The notes below the pieces were generated by a model that did no database searches, was not told the DNA's origin, and worked only from the letters and a program-made list of their open reading frames with translations. From Mangifera indica (lineage: Eukaryota; Streptophyta; Magnoliopsida; Sapindales; Anacardiaceae), in NCBI RefSeq assembly GCF_011075055.1, contig NC_058153.1, positions 13,020,001-13,084,000 of the forward strand: a stretch of DNA of 64,000 nucleotides. Direction: 5' to 3'. Both the position numbers and the translations under genes were made by a program. Every line of letters starts with the position of its first letter. Positions within the stretch are counted from its first letter, which is position 1. Below are positions 12,201-23,060 of the stretch, in pieces.

Positions 12201-15200
12201 AATGGAGCATAAAAAGCTTGAGAGCCAGTTAGGTTGAGTTAATTTTATTTTTTTGTTTGAGAAATAAGAAAAGAGTATTTTTGTTATTATATTAATAAAA
12301 AGTACATCAATAATTTATAATTAAATTAACATAATGGGACGATGGGTGGGTATATAGATTTTTCAAAATTAGTGGGTGAGACTTTAACAATAAACTAAAT
12401 CTTGGGTGGAAAAAGGTTTTTTTTGGTCTTTATTTATTGCAAAAGTATTTATTTGAATGACTAAATATTAAATTTCATTTACTTTTGTCTTGTGATGAAC
12501 AAATATTATATTTAGAAACATCTCATCTGTTATAGCAATTTATTTTAAAATATTAATTTCACATACTTATTTGTTATTGAGTAGAATTAAAATTAGATGA
12601 ATTTTTCTTTAATTTAAATTTTATCTTTATAACATAAATAGAATTGATGGCTTTGGGTAAACTATACATACTAATTATTGAAATACAATATAATTTACGT
12701 TAATAGAAAGGAAAATAGTAGCTCAAACTTTTCAACATCTCAAATAATCAAAAGTAGAAAAGCAATCTCCAACTTAAAAAATATTTTATATGTTTTTAAT
12801 ATATTTATATATATAGGAGGTTTGACTTGAGCGTCTAGTTAAAATCAAATATCAAATGGGGGAGTATAGACAATATGAGCAAATTACTAACCTTGATCAT
12901 ATAATGTGCCATTGAGTCCACAACCAGACAATGATAATTGCTTAAGTGAAGTTAACGGTGTAAAGATTTTAGAAAAGCTGTTGTTGAGAGTAACATAATC
13001 CATGAACAAACTTTCCAAATTTTTGAAAGCAATTGGACCTGCAAATATTGACATAAATGTTTGTGAATTTTATTGCTTGAAATATAGAAATTTAATAAAA
13101 CCTATGCATTCCAAAATTCATTTTAAATTTTCAACATGTAAATATATATAATAATAATTCTAAACATAAGAAATCTTATTTCCACACATTTTTTAGTATA
13201 CAATTGGATTATAAATAACATGTTATCATATAATTAGTTTTACTTTTTTTTTAAATTTGAAATTACTAATTTACATGATGACACATCATATATGTATCTA
13301 ATTATGCTCTCAAAAGTGTATGCACTTAATTTTATTATAATAAATATTTAAACAATGTTATATATAATTAGATATTAATTCATAATCATTCATAATAATG
13401 AGTATTACTTTTAGTATATAATAATGTGTTATTATATAATTAGATATTACTTTTTTTTTAATTCATAATCATTCAATCATATAATAATATATTATCTAAA
13501 TATTTAACTATATACTTAAAAGTATATTTACATAGTTTCATTATAATAAACATTTTGTGACATGGAGTTGAATGGTAAAATGATTTCAATGCAACCCATT
13601 TTTGTCGTGGCCAACATTTAAGGTTAACTAAAAATCTGACTGATTAAAATATAATTATTTAATCTCTTTTTTAGAAATATCCACTGTATTATCATAAAAA
13701 TCTTGAACTTACCTTGATCATATGAGAAGCCATTGAATTCACAATACCACATTGACAAATATTTCAGTGAAGAAATAGTGGCAACATTTTGTAGAAAGCT
13801 TATATGGAGCTTAGATACCTCCAACCTCAATTCTTCTAAATTGGTTAAATTGTGCAATTCTGTTAAAATAGTGAAACATATTTAAAATGATGCTAGGTTA
13901 TTAGTAATTGATAAATGGACAACTACTTTGTATTAGCATTATAACTTTAAACTTGTTTCTTACCTCGAACAACTACTGTTCTATTAAAATTACTATATGA
14001 AAGGTCAAGTGTCTTCAAAGATGAGAATGAATTCAATATTGATTGTAAAAAAACACTTGCATTAGTGGTTTCAATTTCACTTAGATAGAGGACCTTCAAC
14101 TTTTTCAAGCCTTTATGATCTGCAAGTTAAAATATTAAATTAACAATTAATAAATTTCAATTTAATACCAAAAATTGAACTTTAAAAAGGATTTATTGTT
14201 TAGTGACAATTAATTCATTTAATAAATAAGATTAAAACTCATTTTCATATATTGCAAATTAAAGAAAAATAAAATTATATCTTTCTTTTACTGCTAGTAA
14301 TATAAAGATTTATTAAACACATTTTTTATTTCATAAAATGAATTAATATTAACTTCAAGAATTGTGTTTAATGGTTTTACCTTTGGAGTTGACAAATTGG
14401 TTAATGTTATTCTCCCTCATGTCCAGCCCCTCTAAATTTTTCAAAGAATATAATCCTAGTGATAATTGAAATATAATTAATTAAATAATTGATGCTAAAA
14501 AGACATGATAAATTATATCATACTTACCTTCAACATCAACACTTCCCTTCAATCCAACATCTGTTAGATCCAAAGATTTTAATGAAGAAAGACCATCCAA
14601 AGATGATAAGATGCTATTATTGAAATTGTTGTGACTTAAATATAGGCTCTCCAAGCTACTCAAACCTGGAAATAGTCAAACAATTTCACAAGATTAAATT
14701 GTTTTATATATTTATTTTTAAAGGTTTAATTATATCATAAATTTACGAAAAAAAAAAAGTTGAAATTATGGGAATGAGAAGCTTATTAGTTACCTTGAAT
14801 ATTAATAATCCCATTCAAATTATTCTGACTTAGATCCAAATATTTTAATGAGGAGAGATCAGTTAAAGATGATAAAATGCTATTATTGAATTGGTTGTAG
14901 CGTAATACTAGCTCCTCCAAGCTTCTTAACTTTGATAGCCTCTCGAAACCTGCAACTACTCAAATATTTTCAAGCCAATAAATTGTTTCATGTATATAAT
15001 CTTATAATTTATCACAAAATATAGAAAATATGAATCAATAAGTAAAAATCAAATTCCAACATTAATATTTTTTAGGACCTTTCTCAATATTTTAAATCAT
15101 TGCATACAAATAATAAATGTTGTTGGCAAGTAAAAATATGAGTTTTTGAGCAATTTAATTGCAAAGGAGAAATTTATGAGGATTTATTTTGTAATAAGAG

Positions 15201-15651
15201 AATTCATTTTATTAAAATCACATGATACTAGGTGGATGCAAAAAAAAATTATAGAAAAATAAATATGATGCTAAATATAGAAATAATAAAGTGAAACGGA
15301 GAAAGACAATTGACCTTCATTTTCAGTACAACCACTTATATTATTGTAACTTAAGTCCAACCTCTGTAGTTGTTGGAGTGGAGAAAACAATGATGCATTT
15401 AGATACCATTCTCCCAATTCCTCATCCCTTGCATAATCAAGATCGAGTTGGATGACTCTGCCAATGATGTTGTCACACTTAACACTTTCCCACTCACAGC
15501 AATTTGAATTCTCCACCCAGTTGTAAAAATTGAGATAATTGAAAAAAGATTTAAGTTGCAGTAGAGCAGTTCTCTCTTCATCCCAACACCCTTTACCCAA
15601 ACAAACCAACTTCATCACTAACAACAACACTAAAAGCCACTTACAACCCAT
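9259..15651 (-). CDS. LRR receptor-like protein RLP1, intact, 8 exons
   Basis: Cell-surface LRR protein without a kinase domain, of the class that includes plant immune and peptide receptors. Exons on the minus strand, all introns phase 1: 15315-15651, 14794-14949, 14528-14665, 14381-14455, 13964-14119, 13713-13859, 12892-13038 and 9259-11420. They sum to 3318 bases, or 1105 residues. A signal peptide (residues 1-21) is followed by the LRR cap CWDEERTALLQLK with the CCEW cysteine pair, then LRRs encoded by small exons cut at repeat borders. The last exon (residues 386-1105) carries most LRRs, an island before MSGVDLS, the NPFLCGLPLNKSC cap, an acidic stretch, a membrane span (FYISFVVTYIIVLLAMTVIL) and a short tail with YWRRTWFYF. 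The first donor is a weak gtcaat, shared with RLP3. No frame break was found. It resembles the RLP14/15 or Cuscuta-receptor type, but the ligand is unknown. Confidence 0.88.
11722..12428. mobile_element. MULE-like non-autonomous element in the last intron of RLP1
   Basis: The left end reads ggccaaaaaacttattccc and the reverse of the right end reads gaccaaaaaaaacctttttcc; both continue into a similar 'ttagtttattg' segment, giving terminal inverted repeats of 40 bases or more. The ends resemble those of the foldback element at 18920. The RLP3 copy (46033-47040) is 300 bases longer, so this one has an internal deletion. It lies wholly within the 1471-base intron. The RLP2 intron lacks it. Confidence 0.65.
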
Positions 15652-15715
15652 TTCTTATCAGAATAATAAACTATAGAATGCTAGCTCTTGTAAGTCACAA
15701 CACATTGCCTTCACT

Positions 15716-15724
15716 CTATTTATA
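15716..15724 (-). promoter_or_regulatory. Probable TATA box of RLP1
   Basis: TATAAATAG on the minus strand about 65-73 bases before the ATG. The same box at the same distance is found upstream of RLP3 (50648-50656) and in the retained 5' flank of RLP2 (32271-32279). Confidence 0.6.
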
Positions 15725-18700
15725 ATACAATGAGATCTTCACTCTATTAACCTATCCATAGATAGTTAACTAAGACAACTATCTATCAACTTTTGTTTTT
15801 CTAGAGTATTATAGACGCAACCTTATTTTCCAAAATCTGTTGACTTAGGCAACTCTGTAGCTTTTTTCTTGAGTGTTGTGAACGTAACTTTATTTTCCAA
15901 GTTGATGTAACTGGTTGACAACTACACATGTTATTATAATTTAAGTTTAATTTATTATTATTATTTTTTTATAGAAACATCTTTTGGATATTTCACAATA
16001 ATATTTAAGACTCAACCTTGATTAATCTATAAAAACATATAATCTCAGTTGTATTGATAAAAGTTATATATTATTAATTTTTTCAATTAATTTAGAGTAT
16101 AAATTAGTGTATCATTTTTATGAAAACAACTTGAACACTTTTTTATTTATTGAAAGTTTGTACATTTTCTATGCATATTTGGTATTTGTTTCAAAGACTT
16201 TAGAGTCAATGCAAATGTCTAAAGTTTTTATATATGGTGATATTTATATATCAAATATTTCTATGACATATAGAATATATTATTTCTTTACTCTTTTACA
16301 ATTACGTCTTATTATTTTTCATGAGATTAACTCATAGCATCCACCTTAGTTAAGTTTAACTAGACTGAAGTTTGTTTTCAAAGAAATATCTATCCAGAAA
16401 ATAATTAATGTGAAATACCTAATTTTCAATGACATGTTGTTAATTAGATGAAAGAAAAGATGGAAAATTGTTTGCAAATCAATTCCATCCATTAATAGTG
16501 GAGGGAGTGACTGCAAAATAAGATAAAATTTGGAATTTCAAAAGCTTTTTTTTCGTCCATTTCAATCTTAATTCCAAAAGCAAGTAATCCACTCATATAA
16601 ATTATATAAACTTTTTTTTCGTCCATTTCAATTTTTTATTATCAATTTAATTTAAAAATAATTTGAAAAATAATACAGGATGCTTCCTTAGTGATGTTAT
16701 AAGATATTTAAAATTATTTTTTTGTAATTACTAAATAGTAATTATTGATTTGAATAATTAGATAGAGATTTATAAGTTCATCGATATGAAATAATTGAAC
16801 AACACGTGTTTGATATCCTTCAGAATTATCTATCTGTCAATCTTAAATTGACTAAATTTCTAAACCTTTATATGGGCTAGACTTTAGATGTTCCAATGGC
16901 TATCTTCTCTCTTTTCTTTTTCATATGGTTTAAAATTTCAAATTTATTTACGTAGAAGGAATGCAATAGACTTTAGATGTTTAATATCCAACTGTTTTAT
17001 CTATGAATTTCCACAAACATAAGGCTTTTGAAAGGCCATCATTTTTTTTTTCGGAAAAAATTAAGCTTATCATACAATCAGAAGGAAAGCAATAAAAAGG
17101 ATGCCCTTGTACTAATTGCATTGAGTTAAAAGTTGGAATTTCGTAAGGGTCCAAAATTTTAAAGCAAGATTTAAACAAATAATGTAACATTAGGACGTTT
17201 CTCAATGTTTTTTTTACGAAATTTTTGCATAGAATCCACTTTAGATAAAATTTTGTTATAAAGTCAAAAACTTATTCCTGGTTAAATTTATGTATGCACA
17301 CTCAAAAAACGGCTAACAGTGTATGGATAGACATGTATACATACTGATTAATAGACATAATATTAAAGATGAATATTTTTGTTATAATAACTACACTTAT
17401 TGATCATTATAATAACAAAATAAGTTTCATCATTATAGTAAGAGAGTTTTGATAATGCAAATTTAATTTTTAAAATATGATTATTGATATTGATTATATA
17501 CTAACTACAACCAAGAATGATAGCTTCAAAAGTAAGTAATCCACCAATATAAAATAGAAGCTCTTTCAAAATGAATCAAATTGTGCGTACTCATATTAGA
17601 TACACAAATGAGTACACACTTAATATGTGTCATCATGTTATTAAATAATTCTGCATTAAAGATAAAATAACATTCAATTACATAATTACACATATAAGTA
17701 TATATTTATTTATATATCCAAATTGAGTACGCATAGAATTGTTTTTTGAAAATAAATGTTCCATTGTCTTATCTTCCAAGTAAAAAAATTACCTCAATTT
17801 GATAAACTATATTTAAGACATTTCATTGATAATCAAGAATCATAGTTTCAAAAGCAGGTAATCCATCCATATAAATTATGTAAATTTTTTTTATCTATTT
17901 TATTTTTTATTATCAATTTATTTTAGAAAATAATTCAAAAAAATAACACAGGACACTTCCTTAATGATGTTATAAGATATCTAAATCATATTATGCAATT
18001 ACTATTTAGAATTTATTATCATTTAAATAATTAAATGTAAATTTATGCACTTATTGACAGGACCATGACTGAATCTCCCAGCTTTGCTGCACCTTTTGAA
18101 TGTTGACATTCATCACTAATCATAGTAAGAGACAATGGTCAAGGATTATTATGCAAACATAACTGCGAATAATTTTCAATAATTCACTGCTGGCAGATTT
18201 CTATGAAATGCCAAAACAGAATTTTTAACTTGCTTGAAAGGACTAGAATGCTGGAGCTCCCATAATTATAACATCATAAAATTTAAGTAGCGAAATGGAT
18301 TTTAAATATAATTAACCAAAAAAAAAAATTTAACGGCTTCTGATTAACACCTTAGGGTAGCAATTTTTACAGCAATGGACTAAAACGTATTTACCATGAC
18401 CTCACATGATACTTTTGTCTATTAAAGAATTTCAAACACCAATATCAAAGCATCAAAACATTATACCATGCCACATTTATAAATTGCAAAAATGGAAGAA
18501 ATACAAGAAGGAAATTATTGTAGAAAATTAATATGAAAAAGCAATATCAAGACTTGAACCATAAATGAATGGTCTCCAATAAATAACAATAATATTTCAA
18601 CCTTTTATTCTCAAAACAACAAAGGCGCAATGCATTGGTCGTCATTCTCATTTACATTAAAAAAATACAAATTAGAAGCCAAGCTGTCTATGAATCTTTA

Positions 18701-18919
18701 AAAAGAATCAAAAGGTTGTTAATACGGACCTGCTTGTTTGCAAAAATGAAAACGACACCACCTCTTAATTCCTCTTCCTGCCAAAAGAGTCAAAAACTTA
18801 TAACAGGGACTCTAAGATATTGGATAAGACTCAAAAAGTATGCATCAGTAAGGCATATAAATAGTCAACAAGGCTAACATGAAGATAAAAGACACCAACA
18901 GCAAAGACTAATTATTTTA
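15725..18919. repeat. Spacer upstream of RLP1, duplicated at 50657-55550
   Basis: AT-rich spacer with no gene seen. Compared with the partner spacer it carries two deletions. One joins 'ccaccaatataaa' to 'atagaagctctttc' near 17560 and lacks what is 52432-53635 in the partner. The other is near 18060 (attgacaggacc), where more than 500 bases found at 54145-54690 are missing. The stretch 18600-18910 resembles 55230-55540 and 20920-21190. The open frame at 18635-18877 is repeated in the partner but has the look of spacer, not of a gene. Confidence 0.6.
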
Positions 18920-19595
18920 GGCCAAAGGACTTATTCCCCTCTACAGTATGTTGTTTTCCCAAGTTTCCCCCCTTTAATTTTGAAAATCCTAAATACCTAT
19001 CCATAACTGGTTAAAGTTAATGGTTCTACAGGCAAAATTATTATTTTATTTGTAATATTAAAAATAAACTAAAATATAATCAATTTTTCCTCCCTTAAAC
19101 TTTAAAAACTAAAATTCCCCCTAACTTAAGTTTTAAAAAATGACAGTTCCCCCCTAGGGTTTAGTTTCCAGATCTCAGATGTCATTGCCGATGACTTCTC
19201 TCTCCCGAAGCTTCCTCTCCCTTCGGCGGTCTTCTTGACGAAGCTCCTTGTCTACCATCATCTCCGAAGCTTCGTTGGATGCCGATCAAGCGTCCAACTG
19301 AGTAGAGAGAGACTGTCAGAGGTAAAAGAAGCTTCGGGAGAGAGAGATTGTCGACAATGACATCAAAGATCTAGAAACTAAATCCTAAGGGGAAACTATC
19401 ATTTTTTCAAACTAGGGTCAAGGGGAAACTTTTAATTTTTAAAGTTTAGAGGGGGGGGGGGGGAGAAATAAAATTTTAAGAAGTTAGGGTTCCGTTAATT
19501 TTAACTGCGCAGGGGTGGGTAAATGGGATTTTCAAAGTTGAGGGGTGGAAACTTTAGATTGGAGGATACTTTGAGTGGGAAATAGTCCATTGGAC
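18920..19595. mobile_element. MULE-like foldback element with 9-bp target duplication, copy A
   Basis: A 676-base element bounded by attatttta direct repeats (18911-18919 and 19596-19604). It starts ggccaaaggacttattccc, and the reverse of its right end starts gtccaatggactatttccc. The arms stay complementary far inward: the 'tttagtttccagatctcag...ctctctcccgaagctt' segment is mirrored by 'aagcttcgggagagagaga...gatctagaaactaaat'. It is therefore nearly one long inverted repeat, with a 13-G run at 19451-19463 inside the right arm. A 9-base duplication with long inverted repeats fits the Mutator superfamily. It has no transposase. A paralogous empty site is at about 7896-7925. Confidence 0.8.
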
Positions 19596-19604
19596 ATTAT
19601 TTTA

Positions 19605-20103
19605 TTAATTTTCAATGAGCATACAAAAAAATAAATAAATAAACAGAATGGGAAAACTTAAGGAAAAGACATGCCAAAACCTGTGATACTATTCCATAGC
19701 TATTATTCATATGATAAAGCACCCTTAAAATATGGGAAAAGATTGATTTACCAATAACAATACCAGTAGTTATACATAAAACTTTGCTTCTATATCATAT
19801 TTTCTTCTATATGAAAGGACTGGAAAACTTAGCTTATAAATAATCATGAATTATGCCACTGCAAGAGCAAAAGGCAAATGAAGCTGATGTGGATGGTTAA
19901 TTGGTTATTCAATTGCAAATCCCTCCAAACTCTATATCATATTTTCTTCTATATGAAAGGACTAATTGAATACTGACAACAGATCATTTTTAAATAATCA
20001 AATTCTTCAGAGTATCAGGAAAATTAGTGTCCAGTGGGACCAGTACAAATGCCAATAATTAATTCATACACATAAAACATATTGGAAGTAACATTTAACA
20101 AAC
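19605..20103. other. Spacer with no gene seen
   Basis: Sequence nearly identical to 56246-56743 in the partner copy. It follows the APS-kinase exon in the minus-strand sense but contains none of the exons expected next in that gene (no KST or downstream kinase motifs on the minus strand). Confidence 0.6.
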
Positions 20104-20202
20104 CTGAACCACTAAGACCAATAATCCATATGACACATCCCTTCCGTTGAAATAACCCTTGCCTATCAATTTTATCCACAGTGATGTTTGCCAACTTTCC
20201 AA
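20104..20202 (-). pseudogene. Isolated APS kinase exon, copy A
   Basis: On the minus strand these 99 bases encode 33 residues containing KIDRQG, RKGCVIWIIGLSGSG. This is the segment just before the P-loop lysine of adenosine-5'-phosphosulfate (adenylyl-sulfate) kinase, which makes PAPS from APS in sulfate assimilation. The exon is bounded by a proper acceptor (ctacag) and donor (gtttgt), and it ends in GSG, where the plant gene is normally split. The next exon, starting KSTLACAL in the family, is absent in the sequence that follows. A functional enzyme cannot be made from this locus. I infer capture or duplication of a single exon, copied again at 56744-56842. Confidence 0.75.
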
Positions 20203-20444
20203 CTGTAGATATATGTTTTAAATTGTTACCTAGTTTGATATGGTTAAACTTAGAACTCTAAAAAGGCACATGAGTGCAAAAATTACACAATTCCGGACCA
20301 GAATTTTACAACCATGGTTTATAAAGTATCATTTCCATTTCTCTAAATTTTAAAAGCAAAAAATACAAAACACATTTAATCAAAATCTTGGTTATATTCA
20401 CATTTTCAATCAATTATCAAGAGAAACAAGCAATTTAAACAACC

Positions 20445-20445
<1 letters not shown>

Positions 20446-20498
<53 letters not shown>

Positions 20499-20499
20499 A
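20446..20499. repeat. Poly-C tract (43 C) followed by 11 A
   Basis: An uninterrupted run of 43 C at 20446-20488, then 11 A. The partner at 57085 has 28 C and 11 A. The minus strand is a long poly-G run that could form quadruplex structures. Length is likely to vary and to be badly sequenced. Confidence 0.9.
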
Positions 20500-21840
20500 T
20501 CCAAGTGCAGCCCATAAAACCAAAAGATGCAATGCAAAATAGTCCCAGCAGCTATCCAGAGGCACATAAAACATTTCTAGGCATACCACAATAATAGCAG
20601 CTATAATAATCATGTACATCTGCAGGTACTAGCTAGAAGCATAAACCTTTTAATTTGAAATACCTAATCATCTTAGCATACGTTTCATCCAAATGCAGAG
20701 GCTAAATAAATATCAAAAGAGTTTGTTCAAGAATTAAATTAAGTGCTCTCTTCTATCTTCACTTCCCTAAAAATAATTCAAAGGACAAAACAATGAATAC
20801 CTTCCTACAATAGGGGTGCTTTTCTTAAATAGAGGACACAAGATAATAACATTAACAGTCCTTTAGAGCACAAAAAATTCCTGATTGACAGTGCTTCTCG
20901 GAATAACAACAAAGGCAATCATACATTGAGCATCATTCTCATTTATGTTCAAAAAACACAAACTAGATGCCCAGTTGTCTATGAATCTTTAAAAAGAAAA
21001 AAGGGTGTTAATACAGACTTGTTTGTTTGCAAAAATGAGAACAACAACACCTCTTAATTCCTCTTATTGCCAAAAAAGTCAGAAACTTATAACAGGGACT
21101 CTGAGGTGCTGGATGAAAGCTCAAAAAGTATGCATCAGTGAGGCATTTATATAGTCAACAAGGCTAATATGAAGGTAGAGGCACCAACAGCAATGAAAGT
21201 ACCAAAAAAAAAAAAAAAACCAGAATGGAGAAACAAAAGGAAAAGACATGCCAAAATCTGTTATACGTCTTAATAGCCATTATTCATATGATAAAGTATC
21301 CTTAAATTATAAGAAAAGACTGATTAACCAATAAAAATACCAGTAGTTATACATAAAACATTTCCTCTATATCATATCAAGAATTCAAAGGCTTCCTTTA
21401 CATCATAATTTAAAAGAAATTAGGAGCAAACCCTGGCCATAGTCCATATTAGCGACCGGGGTTTTACAAAAGGCCAAGAGAACAATAAAACCACCAATCC
21501 AAATAATAGGATTGACTTTGATGGAACAAAGCTGCAGAAACCTAATAAAAGATAAAACCTCCGCATCAAAATCAATCACTGCTGAAACCTGAAAGAAAAA
21601 ACACATAAAAAATAGGATTTACCAATTTCTGTTCGATTGTCGGTCGGATATTGTCTCTCGTCGTCATCGGTTGGTCGGTCGTCCTCTCAGTTCGTTGCTT
21701 GGTCTCCGTCGGTCGGATTTCGTCTCTCCTCATCATCCGTCGATCGTCCGTCATCTTGATTATCGTCGCACAGTCTTGTTTGTTCCTCTCAGTTGGTCGC
21801 CACTCGCTTGGTGGTTGCCGGTTGCCGATTTCATAAGATT
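20500..21840. repeat. Module M, copy A, with an unassigned minus-strand frame
   Basis: This block is repeated at 57124-58445 and, truncated, at 3420-4255. At 21433-21588 the minus strand has an open hydrophobic stretch (LSFIRFLQLCSIKVNP, then IIWIGGFIVLLAFCKTP) preceded by an acceptor-like tttcag. A GC-rich edge at 21630-21840 can be read on the minus strand as an Arg/Thr-rich first exon ending at a gtaaat donor. The gap between them is only about 40 bases, too short for a normal plant intron. A second hydrophobic frame follows an acceptor-like ctgcag near 20625. I do not recognise either protein. It could be the remains of a small membrane-protein gene joined to the APS-kinase exon. Confidence 0.4.
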
Positions 21841-22009
21841 TTAGGAATAATGCACTGGTTTGGGAAAGACTGGAATAGAGCTGGAGAATTGAAACTAGAA
21901 AGCTGATTCGATATCTTTTGGAGAAGTGAAATGGAAATTGAATTAGACATTTTGATTTTGTAATGGAGTAAAACGGAAACGTTTCACATTTTTTAAAAAT
22001 TTCTTACAT

Positions 22010-22440
22010 ATCGCCAATGGTGTTTTGTTTAAATAATATTTTATTATTTATTTTAAATATTATTAGATATAAATTATTATTATATTTGATAAAAATAAAT
22101 AATTATAAATAATGATTATATTTTATTAAAGATAATAAAATAATATTAAAATATTATTTTATATAAATATTTTTAATATAATTATTTTAAAATATATTTC
22201 ATATTATTTATTATATGAATTAAAAGAAAGACTATTTCAATTAAAAAAATATAATCTTTTAATATTTAATATGAATGTGATAATCAGATTATCATATATA
22301 TTGTCTATCATATTATATTAATAATAAAATATTATCATAATTTTTTATTATTAACAAACCAAACAAGATAATACAAATAATAAAAGATATGTTATCACGG
22401 TAATTTTTTTTTATCAAAAAATCAAACGGCCCCTCAATCT
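22010..22440. mobile_element. Candidate small DNA transposon, very AT-rich
   Basis: Almost pure AT sequence whose right end on the minus strand begins gaggggccgtttgattttt, a terminus typical of plant hAT-type MITEs. The left end, 'ggtgttttgtttaaataa', is a poorer match. The partner copy at about 58600-58710 has only a short related AT stretch. No clear target duplication was found. Confidence 0.3.
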
Positions 22441-22559
22441 AACCCAACGTCCTTTGATGCACACCAAATATTGAAACATTTATTTAATAAATATTTTATT
22501 ATTTTTTTAATATAATAGTAAAAAGAAGAGAAATGAAAGAAAAATTTTTCCCACAATAG

Positions 22560-23060
22560 GGCATGGAGACTCCCCGGATCCCCATATCAAGAATGGTGCA
22601 CGGATAGAGAAAGATTTTCCCGAGGACAGGGATTTGGGTATTTGTCCCTAATTGATTACCTCTGGATTTGACGAACCCTAGGTGCCACTGGATAGCTCAT
22701 CCGTCCAGGTGCCGAGCAGCCACCTTCACCCAATTCTCAAGTGGTATTCCATCCACTTCGAAAAAGTACTTGGCCTAGGAAAGTTCAGTTGAACTGCCCC
22801 ATGGCAATTTCTGAGATGTTCCCGCAGTGATTCCCTCCAGTATTAGGCCCACCATCTTCTACTTAGTAAAGATCACAAACTGCTAAATGCTCGAGCCTCC
22901 TATCAAACTCTTAATTTCATCAATTGTGTCCTTCAGTAATCATGGCTGATGAAGTTTTGATTCCTGAACAAGTTATATCATTAATCTTGTAGGCTCTTGC
23001 ACTCTGTTCCCCTCATCCATGTTCGGAGCTCAACTTTGATACCAACTGGTTTGATCCGGT
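22560..23060 (-). mobile_element. Fragment of a Ty3/gypsy-type LTR retrotransposon (primer site and gag)
   Basis: Read on the minus strand, a 'ttggtatcaaagttgagc' sequence at about 23030-23049 resembles the initiator-tRNA-Met primer-binding site of plant retrotransposons. About 250-450 bases further on lies a gag-like stretch (YFFEVDGIPLENWVKVAARHL, then AIQWHLGF, with an in-frame stop between), matching the usual gypsy gag core. No protease, reverse transcriptase or paired LTRs are present. It is GC-richer than its surroundings and absent from the partner duplication, so it came in after the duplication or was lost from the other copy. Confidence 0.6.

Noticed and set aside
18635..18877. 80-codon plus-strand frame repeated at 55266-55508
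   Set aside because: Identity between copies is explained by the recent segmental duplication. The related stretches near 3450 and 20930 do not keep the frame.
20410..20619. Gly-rich protein from the poly-C tract region (minus strand)
   Set aside because: The glycine run is just the poly-G strand; tract length differs by 15 bases between copies and no flanking gene supports it.
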